From contig OX387204.1 in the NCBI GenBank assembly GCA_947561715.1, positions 8,251,001 to 8,315,000 on the forward strand: a DNA stretch of 64,000 nucleotides, given 5' to 3'. Position numbers and translations under genes: made by a program. How positions within the stretch are numbered: position 1 is the first letter of the stretch; each line of letters opens with the position of its first letter. A model generated the notes under the pieces. It searched no databases. It worked only from the letters and a program-made list of their open reading frames with translations, and had not been told where the DNA came from. Source of the DNA: Ascidia mentula. Its lineage: Eukaryota; Chordata; Ascidiacea; Phlebobranchia; Ascidiidae. Below are positions 54,885 to 64,000 of the stretch, one piece after another.

Positions 54885-57100
54885 GGTGCTTCTTTAGTTT
54901 TCAAAAGATTTATGCAGGTTTCATCAGCAAACAGAATTAGGTCCGATCACAAATGTACTTAAACTGATGACTACTCAGGTAACATCCATTTGCAGGTATC
55001 CATAAGTTTTCAATGAATTCCTACTGTCCTTGGATTTCAGATGAAGAAAATATATATAATAAAGCCCACGGCTGTGCCAGCAGCAATACTGTAAAACAAA
55101 AGAGAAAATGAAGCTGTTGTTGTGCTTCTTCCAACTCACAACAAAGGATGCCTCTAATGATAGCCTGGCGTTATACAAAAACCAGAGCTGCGCAACGTGT
55201 TGATTGCTAGGTGTAAATCCGGGGTGCTAACACCGTGACATTTAGGCCGGGACAAGCAGCCTAAACAACGCGAAAAGTGACAAGCGAACATGTATCAGGG
55301 TGTTAAACGCATTTAGCTTCAGGTCGATAACGATTAAACCAAGACTTTTCAAAATCAAACGCGACTGCAGGTCCCGAACGTCTACGCGATCCCACGAGTT
55401 TGCTGCTTAATGCTCAATGAACGCTGGCCAGAACGGAAAACAATGTCTTCGGTTTAAAGCAAATAAACCACATTTAGACCGACATCGGCATCGGGTAACG
55501 GTTTAGATTCCGCCGATCACGAAGCTCGCGCCTAAAGGGTTTGTGGCAACCTGGCAATGGGCAACCGTAGGTAATGAATTATTTACGAGCTAAGAACGCC
55601 CGATACCAGCACGTCTCTATAACGTATAACGTTGATATATCAAAAAGGACGTAAATAATGTCATCCGTCCGGTTATGAGCGCGCCTCCCAGCTACAGACG
55701 CTATATCCCGTGGTCTGTAGTTGCAAAATTCTTTATTTCGAATTTGCGATAACAAAACAATCATTACGACGTATATAAAACACCGTCCAATAAAAGCGGT
55801 CGATATTCACAGCATTAATGTGAAGCAAAATGTTACACAAACAACGTATTGTATTATTAAAACAGACGCACTGTCAGACCAGGTAAACATGGTACACAAA
55901 GCAATTTAAAGCAGGCTTTCTTGTGATCGATGTGCAGTCTAGGATTCAATCGAACAACGGTAAGGTATCGATTACAAGAAAAGAAATCGAGCTACAACAG
56001 GTGGACAAGTTTGAAAGCACTTAAAATTCGACGGCTAAAGCAACCTTGACACACAAGCATATTCACGTGCAAGCAATCGGTCACATTCCATCGAGCTTGT
56101 ATATTTTATTGCCGCCTTTGAGCTGTGGCTATTTTTACCGAGTTTTAAGCAATTATTTTCTATAGCTGTCCAAGGGAATTGAAAGGCGCTCATAAACTCA
56201 TTCCCATACGGCAAAATAGTCCCAGCGCGGACTAATTACCAGCGATATTGGATTTCTGAAACACTGATCGAATTCGAAATCATGCGTACTAACAACAAGA
56301 TGGCTTGAATTCTATACTTCAAGGCATGCACAAAAAATGGCCGACAATAATAACATCGTCACAGTAATGGCACTACTTGGAACACGTCTATTTCAACGAA
56401 TCTACGCGTAACATCCACGCTTGGAGCCAGGATTATTACAGATAAACAAAAACGGTGTAGAACAAAAACGGTGTAGAGTGTTTCAATTGTGAATTCATGT
56501 TCTTTGCTAAAATCAAGTATTCACCTCATACACAAAACTCGGCATAACATATAGCAGAAAATGCGTTACTGAACGATTAAATTAACTGCTACAAGGAAAC
56601 TGCGCACCACTCACTTGCAGCTATGCTTGAATTGATAACTTTGTCTGGCATAACAATAACTTCCTAAAATCAAGATTTTCTCTTGTGGTGCACCTAAACT
56701 GTTAATGTTTGACCAATGTTTTCCTTCGTAAACCAGGAATGGCGATCGTTGCTTATATAAGAGTAACTTCTTGGTACCGCAGCTTGGTGAGAACTTTCAC
56801 AGTTTGCGATGAGAGCGAAAACAAAAACAGCTTGCAGCTTCATGGTAAGTCGACGGTGCAAAACTAATATTTGGTAACTGGCAAGTCAAGGTGTGTCACT
56901 AATAATCCAATTCACATAACTCGGGGGAAGTTGCAAGAAAGCCCGTAATCAGTATTTAAAACAACGCGTCGCCATTGGCGAAAGGCAACGCATAAGGTCA
57001 GTCTATAGGCTAATAATTAAACTATACTAATTACGCAGGGAATTATATCCATTCAGGTTAACGGATCTTTAACTAACACAATAGCAGAGCCTTGGAAACA
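54885..57100. other. slo upstream region
   Basis: This should include the slo promoter, which reads to the left. No gene is seen. A short 16-bp direct repeat (aacaaaaacggtgtag twice) lies near 56447-56478. Confidence 0.4.
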
Positions 57101-57231
57101 GCGTACAACTCCATTGCTGAGAAAAATGAACCAATCTTATGATTACCATTGTATGGCGGATTAGGAAATATAGCTTGGCTTTTGTTCACAACAAGCGCCA
57201 GTAAAACCTGACTACATTTTAACGACATTTT
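57101..57231. repeat. Dispersed repeat, copy 1
   Basis: About 130 bp (gcgtacaactccattgctga ... gactacatttt) recurs in the same orientation at 59709-59842 with roughly 85 percent similarity by eye. No coding content was seen. Confidence 0.8.
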
Positions 57232-59708
57232 CAAAATATTTTCCTTTTCCAAGCGGGCCAAATTCACCACTGGCACAAACAGTCACACTTATCACAGCCA
57301 TTTCAATTGTGAAAGGCGTTTGCATGCAACGTAAACAAACGCAAACACCGTTCACGATTCCTAGGGTGTTTTCGTAACGCCAACTATTTCCACAGTTCGA
57401 GGACAGAGACAAACTTGACCTCAGCGCCGATCGAAATTGGCTCACTTAGAGCTCTCGCTGTTCAAGCATCCGGTCCAACGTGTATAACATATTAATAATG
57501 TAATGCACCTCTGTCGCTCTGGATCAACCTGGACCAAGGCGATTAGTCATACGCATAACGGAGAATCGATCGTCCTTTCATGGAGGTCGCATCGACCGGC
57601 GGCGCAAACCACGCAGCAGATATCCTTGGTAGTTCACATCGATTTGTTTTTTAACGGTATAACTAACACTATTGTTAAATGGTCAAACACCGATTGCTTT
57701 GTACCCTTCGAAGTCTGTTGGGACGCACTAGCACATACTTCAAGAAACAACGCGTTGTAACCTTTCCCTGGCGCAAGTATAATTATCTGTGAATAGGTAC
57801 CGACTAAGTCACGGTGGTGCTTAGGGCAACACTTTTAACAACAGACGCAAAAACCTTTTCGCCAGTGCGCTGGCCACGCACTGTGACTCCAAAAGGCGCA
57901 GCTATTGTGCGTCCCATTTATGTGGCGAAATAGTTACAGGGGCAGGACTCGTTGAAAGCAATCGACGCAAAATCACCTTTCACTTATTGGAGTAATAGGA
58001 ATTACTTTCTTCTATTTTGTGCACATTACTCACTTCTTTAATGTATTTTTTATTAATGAAACTGGGTTGAATAAATTAATGTTTTTGTTTATGTTTTTCA
58101 TCTAAAAATTGAACTAAATGTGTAAAGAACAAATCTTGTCACTGTTGTTTAAAACATAAAATTTAATTAATTGTGCTCTATGCAAATGCTTAATCAATAT
58201 ACAATTGTCTTCACATGTGGATATCGAACTTATCATTTCATTGTAAAAAAAAACAAAAAACTGTTGGTTTAATACAGAAATTATTTATGATATGTTCAAA
58301 AATTTTAACAGCAATATACTGTTTTATGTCATATCACAAAAAAATTACCAGTGCTTGTTTTTTTTCAGTTGCTGGCACGAAGCAACAAATACTAATTATT
58401 TCTGTATAAACTTTTGTAATTTGTTAGTTTCACAACCTTTGTTTAGAATCAATATCTCACAAAACATTCAACAAAACACATGGTGTGTATAACTTTTCAA
58501 CTGTTTTAGACAATAAGAAATACATAGACACATACCATACACATTTTACCCTATGTAGATCCAATTAAAACCTTAAATATGGTAATAATGATTATATTAT
58601 ATTTCTTGCATGTTAAACAAACAAAACCATACAATAACCTACTCTACATCAATTGTTAGGAGGCAAAACAAGACTAACATCACTGAAAAATACACATGGG
58701 ACATGATACATCACTTACCACAGCTAAATGTAACAACAGGTCACCCAGGTACAATACTGTCTGTTGGCAATACTACGTTCCTGCTCACTTCTCACATGCA
58801 CAAGGCATAACAATCCACGCAGCTGTCCAATACTGCAATGTGTTCATTTTCCCCCATCACCAATATGTTCCGGCAGATTGATTAATTTGACTACAACTTA
58901 ATACTCCACCATGCGGAAGAAGTAATATGCCATAACTGGCCACGAGAAGCGCAACACGTTGTATGTACACTATACAGTGAAACTTGCTACCGCCACACAG
59001 CTCGAGAAATCCAGTTGATATGAAACTTCTAACATCTTATCATCCAGGGATTTTCAACCTTTTTATCGGCCCGTACCACTTCATTTTATGACAAATGAGA
59101 GGGTTGCCGGACTGTGATAAGTGCTTGAATCCAACTTGCAGAAAAAAGGCCAATGAGAATTTTCTAAAAAAAGTCATGCCCTTTCAATAAAGGCCGAATC
59201 TTCAAACCATTGTTTCAGTCAGATTTCAGGCCAAAGGTTCATCATTAGAAGTCGGCAACGTCCTCACTATGCGCATTCTGGTCCTGCTCCGTTCGTTCTG
59301 TCTCACTCTCAGAAACGGAAGATACTAAAACATCATAGATCAGGTGTGAATAAAGCAACCACCTAATGTTATTTTTGGTTTTATATTTAAATTAAAACAC
59401 TACACTAAATTATCACGTTAAACTCGCACAGATTTCTATGGTATAGGCTTATATGGGGATCAAGTATGCCGACAATTTGTGTCCCGATCTTTAAGTATTT
59501 TCCTTCAGAAACGATCCACTCATGTTTTCACATCGAGTGTTCGTGTTACAGTAGTGATGAAGCGGTGTTTCTGTTGGATAACGCATTTTAAACAGGGCAA
59601 ATTATAAGGCAAGAGTTGTAAAGAATATCTGGCAGGTTAATGCCCAAATGCTTGAATTTTGGCAAGGTCTTTGTTCTTAAACAAAATGTCGTTTCACATT
59701 ACACTAAA
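57232..59708. other. Intergenic DNA, AT-rich in its second half
   Basis: No gene, RNA or large repeat was recognised. 58000-58700 is strongly AT-rich with only short chance open frames. Confidence 0.4.
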
Positions 59709-59842
59709 GCGTACAACTCCATTGCTGACAAAATAATGAACCAACCTAATGATTACCATTGTATGGCGGATTAGGGAAATACAGCTCGACTTTTGTTCAT
59801 ACTAAGCGTCAGTGAAATCTGACTACATTTTTACGGGCATTT
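59709..59842. repeat. Dispersed repeat, copy 2
   Basis: Matches 57101-57231 in direct orientation. Confidence 0.8.
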
Positions 59843-59865
59843 GCCTTTTAACTTGATTACCAACC

Positions 59866-59980
59866 TCAAATGATTTATAAACTACGGTTGCTACTAGCTA
59901 CTGATTCCTATAGCTACAACTGACACTGGCTGTTTGTCAGTAGCTAGGAGCAACCGAATCGTAGCTTATAAATTATTTGC
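59866..59980. repeat. Inverted repeat (hairpin) upstream of the Ly6/EGF gene
   Basis: The arms at about 59866-59905 and 59936-59980 are reverse complements (sharing tttata, gctac and ggttgct...tagctac) around a loop of about 30 bp. The hairpin directly follows dispersed repeat copy 2 and may be part of the same small mobile element. Confidence 0.7.
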
Positions 59981-60147
59981 AAAATGCTTACGCTGGACAT
60001 AAGCTGGATTGGGGCGTTTAGCAATGAAATAAAATTATTTACCGCAAGCAGTATAAGTTTCGTTGAAACGAAATTTCAGCTTAAAACTGACATTGGTTCT
60101 CCGCAGGGTTTTGTGTTTTGACGTAAGAGTAGACATTGCGCAAGAAA

Positions 60148-62545
60148 ATGAAGTTTATATTTTTGATAGTGGCAAGTTTTGTTGTTGTGCGGGGTAAGTT
60201 AAATTCACAACAAGGTGGTAAAATTCAACAGATTTGTTAAAATACAATGTGTGATTCAAGGCCAAACGTCAGTGACGATTAGCTGCAAGAATTGCATGAC
60301 CGGTCTCTTTAACGGCAACCCATTGTCTAACAACAACTGTTACGACAATGTCACAAACGTCCCCTCGACCTCCATCACTGCCGAAGCTAATGTGTACTGT
60401 TCCACTCTGTTTACATTCAGTGACGGTAACAATGCGGCGTATTGTAACAAATCTCCTCAAAAATAACAAAGAATTTGTGTTCGTAGGAATGCCAACAGCA
60501 GTTGGCAGACGACCGAATAATGAAAATGTCGACCCTGATCTTACAACAACCGGGATTCCCAACACACCTGGATGCTTATATAACCATTCAGCACTCGGTC
60601 TACTTGACTGTACTTACGTCTGCACGACAGACAACTGCAACACCATCACTCTGGGTAGGTCGTTTTCTTTGGGGACTGCAAAGTGTTGGATAAATGTATT
60701 CTAACTTCAGACAGCCTTATGTCATGTGTGGTTGATTGTGGGACCAACGGATATTGCAACTATTTCACCGGATCGTGTACTTGCAACGATGGTTATAGTG
60801 GAAGCAGTTGCGCAACAATTGGTATAACTTATAAGAAGTCCAAAAACAACTGCTTTGCACATAATATTTACAGATACAGTTACATATCGTTCATGTGTTC
60901 AATGCAATGAGGATATTGATAGTGGTTGCCCCACAAAAACTGCCGGTACACAATGTGCCATAAACAGTACAGCAAGCAATGTGTTCTGCATTACAAGGAA
61001 GACAACTTTGTTGGATGCAAGTAAGGAAGAAGAATTTAACAAACATTATGCTGCTGTTGCTGCCAGATAAAATGAAATTATTAATATAGCTGACCTGTTG
61101 GCAAAAATATAATATGAAGTCTCGCCGTATGGCAGACGAAACGAGCAAAGAATAAACAATTCGTTATTTTTTTCAAATGGTCAGCTGTATTGTAAGGAAC
61201 CTGATGTTAAATCAGGATTTGCCAATTAAACAAACATATATTTTCAGGTGGGAGTGTTGTAAGAAGTCGCATCACCAGAAGTTGCACGGCTGCTAATGGA
61301 GTCCAGGACCAATGCACGTTCTCTGACCCAGCAGATCCAGTGTATTCAGGATTTACTGAAGAAACTTACAACAGCACTTGTGAAACCGACAATTGCAACA
61401 CTGGAACACGTAATCACTTATACCCAACGGTTTATGCTATAAATTTAGTACCCCGGGACCTTAATCGTTTTTCAATGAAAAAATCCAATTATTTACAATA
61501 AAGCTGATGGAGGTTTGGCGGCCAGCGAAACAAGTTCACTTTACTGTGTGCAATGTACGGGTATGGGTCCAAACAACGGATGTTACGCAGCAACTGCACG
61601 AACTCTCTGTCCGAACACCGCAAACCAATGTTACTCCAAGATTGTTTACTATCATAACGAAAGATCGGACCTGCGAAACAATGGTAATATTTACAAACAA
61701 TTTGACAACGCAATGTATATTCTACATTGTCAAAGTATAGCCTATATACTAAAATTGCCAATATTTCAGCTGATCCCGCTATTAGATATGCCTCAATCGA
61801 ACGCAGTTGCCGCCAATCCTCCAACTCAGTTAATTCTTGCACCAACGAAACTGTGACAGGAACCAACTCCCTTAAAGTTACATGCGAGGAAAGTTGCACC
61901 ACCGACGGATGCAACGATGATTGGCGTGAGTTTTTGGTTTTAAAATAACCTAAATCAGCCAGACTGAATTCCATTGTTTGCAGCTGCCCGCCCAAAGTGT
62001 TCCCAGTGCATTTCATCACGAAATATGAGTGACCCTGATAGCTTATTCAATGGATACGATAGATGTTTGCTAAATCCACAAGAGGCAACAAAATGTAACT
62101 CACCAGCTGAAATATACTGTGTTCGTATACAACATGCCAGTGAAAACAACTTTTTCTCAAGTCTATTATCAGGTAAGCTATAGACACAAAACGCCTGAAG
62201 TTCCCACCTTTCAAACCGTTTTCGCTTGCAGTTGGTGGCTCGAACGGATATTTCCACGGTGTTACACGTACTTGTGCGTTCCAAGACCACGGAAATTCCT
62301 GCAACACGTCATTCATAGTTGGTGACGTCAAGGTGATGGAGTGCAACAAAACGTGCACTGAGGATAATTGTAACCAAGGTAACCATTGACATTCATTCAG
62401 AAAGTTGCCATAAACCTTGTAGCAGTTTAAAGTAAATCAATTCCATGTTTCAGGGAATGGTTCGATCGCTCCAGCAAGTCAGAGTACGGTGATGTTTCCC
62501 CTTCTTGCTTTTCTTGCTCGTTTACTTCAACAACTTTCACAATAA
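60148..62545 (+). CDS. Secreted GPI-anchored protein with four Ly6/uPAR modules and one EGF-like module
   Basis: Exons are 60148-60193, 60261-60425, 60487-60654, 60711-60821, 60874-61020, 61248-61409, 61504-61683, 61770-61925, 61984-62172, 62232-62378 and 62454-62545. Every intron is phase 1 and the product is 520 residues. A signal peptide (MKFIFLIVASFVVV) is followed by Ly6 module 1 (exons 2-3, ending CTYVCTTDNCNT). Next come a six-Cys EGF-like module (exon 4), Ly6 module 2 (exons 5-6, ending TCETDNCNT), module 3 (exons 7-8, ending SCTTDGCND) and module 4 (exons 9-10, ending TCTEDNCNQ). The hydrophobic C-terminus (VMFPLLAFLARLL) looks like a GPI-anchor signal. The repeated CxxDxCN ending is the Ly6/uPAR signature. 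A cell-surface recognition or adhesion role is inferred. The exon 7 acceptor (aataaag) is weak. Confidence 0.85.
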
Positions 62546-62584
62546 TCCCCGGAGGTTGTGTCATTGAATTTTTAGTTGACAAGA

Positions 62585-62590
62585 AATAAA
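62585..62590 (+). terminator. Polyadenylation signal of the Ly6/EGF gene
   Basis: aataaa lies 40 bp after the stop codon at 62543-62545. Confidence 0.6.
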
Positions 62591-64000
62591 GTAAAATGAT
62601 TGGTTGCGTATTTACTGAAAAGGCAACAAAATATTTAGCCTGACAAAACTTTTTCATATTATTTTGTGTCCTTTACAACAAGGCATCAATCAAGTGAAGT
62701 GTACATTTGCAAGTGAATGTATTTACATAATATTAATACACATAATATTAGTGTGATTTACGTGCTTTTTACACCTTGTTGTTTGGGAACAGAAATAGAC
62801 ACAATTCATTTTTTGCGGCAAAACAAAAAAATGTTTTATTTCGTTACATTAAAGTAACCGCTTACCAAAAGTTTGTTTGAAAGTCTGAATGGTGAAATCG
62901 GTTATCTTATTAATCTTAGAAGGTTTTCTTTCAACAAAGTGACGTTTACTTGACCACAGTTTCTGTACACCAAACAAAGGATATATTCCTTCTTGATCGC
63001 CCCATGACCACAGTCACAGTTTTTCTGCAATTAAGAGCAACAGAAACGTAGTTGTGATGAAATAAAAATTTTGTGATGAAATAAAATAATTTACCTTAAC
63101 CAGGATATGTTTCGATCAAATTTGAAGTGTATCTCGGGTAATAAATTGCAAACTGAATTTCGTTGAACGTAACAAAATCCACAGCACGTTAAATACTAAC
63201 ATTATAGGTACCCTGCAGGTTTTTTATGTAAGAAAAGACATTGCACAAGAAAACGTTTCTTATTTCATCTGCCATGATTTTCCATACCAGCAAAACTTTA
63301 TGGTCACAGTGAAACCGCACACCCAAGAAAGAATTTTTCTGCTTTGCCTAAACGTAAATTTTTCTGAAAGGAAGATTACTGCTGGGCTATTTTATCAAAA
63401 AACTATAACCTAAACCAAATTATTTGCAGCCAAATTTTTACATAGCGTTGTGACGTACACAGACCTATTGATGACGTGGAGTCGGGACCAAGAATATATG
63501 ACTATATCAATAAAAAGAGAACGCTTGTCGCGTGCCGCGTTTAAGGTAGCCAACGTTTATGAAAGAACCCAAAATACCATGCAAGCCAATTCAAGAACAT
63601 AAAATATATAATCAAGTTTTCAATATAAACGACAGTCCCAAAACCGCGAGGTGAAGAAAAAGACAAGCAAGGTAAAATTATCGTAGATTATGCAGTTGCG
63701 CAAGCAGCGTAGAGGGCTGTCAACACAGTGCAAAGACGTTATTAGAAACAAAAGAAAAATAGATTTTAGGTATTTCAAAAGCGAGTTGGGCGCAAAATTC
63801 CATACAAAATCTGAAATTTTATTTTGTGATAAAACATCACAGCCGTATAATTTAAGAAAATGAGATGCCAGCAGTTATGCTACGTTTACACCTATACTTT
63901 CGACATACTCCAAAATGTATTAACTTATTCATTTACTTGGGGTGATTCCTAATTAAGTTCTTTAGCTTGTGTGGTCCATTGCGCCAGCACAGAGGGGAGA
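62591..64000. other. Downstream intergenic DNA
   Basis: Apart from the first-exon remnant at 63213-63259, I see no gene, RNA or repeat to the window end. Confidence 0.4.
63213..63259 (+). pseudogene. Decayed copy of the first-exon region of the Ly6/EGF gene
   Basis: The stretch around gacattgcacaagaaaac resembles 60104-60155 around the real start codon (gacattgcgcaagaaaatg). The start codon is replaced by ACG here and no further exons follow. Confidence 0.4.

Noticed and set aside
60261-60466. Reading exon 2 of the Ly6 gene straight through to a stop at about 60464
   Set aside because: A gtaaca donor at 60426 and an in-phase acceptor at 60486 restore a complete Ly6 module. The read-through is intron.

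Overview
This is a stretch of animal nuclear DNA: AT-rich, with short introns, GT-AG splice sites and multi-exon genes. Compact gene spacing, an RBM22 orthologue, a muscle-type PDZ/ZM gene and a BK channel together suggest a tunicate, most likely a Ciona-like ascidian. The phylum call is an inference. No ribosomal RNA, tRNA, CRISPR array or prokaryotic-style gene is visible.

Positions 1-24645 are a direct tandem array. Five units (A to E) each carry, on the minus strand, an intact small gene that conventional open-frame scanning misses because its coding parts are 36-123 nt exons. The gene has seven phase-0 exons (eight in unit D) and encodes about 181 residues starting MGNC, an N-myristoylation/palmitoylation-type start. 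I do not recognise the family. The gene cores (about 3.3-3.5 kb) are separated in three places by a spacer with about 110-bp terminal inverted repeats. Unit D also carries an LTR-like insertion, and the spacer between D and E carries a foldback element with hammerhead-ribozyme sequences. A decayed sixth fragment abuts the next gene.

Positions 24795-28470 (+) encode RBM22, a spliceosome Prp19-related factor, in ten exons. Positions 31013-33850 (+) encode a LIM-less PDZ plus ZM-motif protein of the PDLIM/ZASP family. It has two transcript modes: an upstream PDZ form and an internal-promoter form lacking PDZ.

Positions 35469-54884 (-) encode the large-conductance calcium-activated potassium channel (slo, KCNMA1) in about 28 exons. 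It has two mutually exclusive exons at the RCK1-RCK2 linker (CxxCH motif), two alternative C-terminal exons, and an intronic fragment copied from one of them that is flanked by an 18-bp direct repeat.

Positions 60148-62545 (+) encode a secreted protein with signal peptide, four Ly6/uPAR-type modules, one EGF-like module and a C-terminal GPI-type tail, all joined by phase-1 introns. The flanking intergenic DNA (54885-60147 and 62546-64000) holds small dispersed repeats, a hairpin and a decayed copy of the Ly6 gene's first exon.

All exon coordinates were read by eye from splice signals, reading-frame phase and similarity to remembered protein families. None was checked against transcripts.
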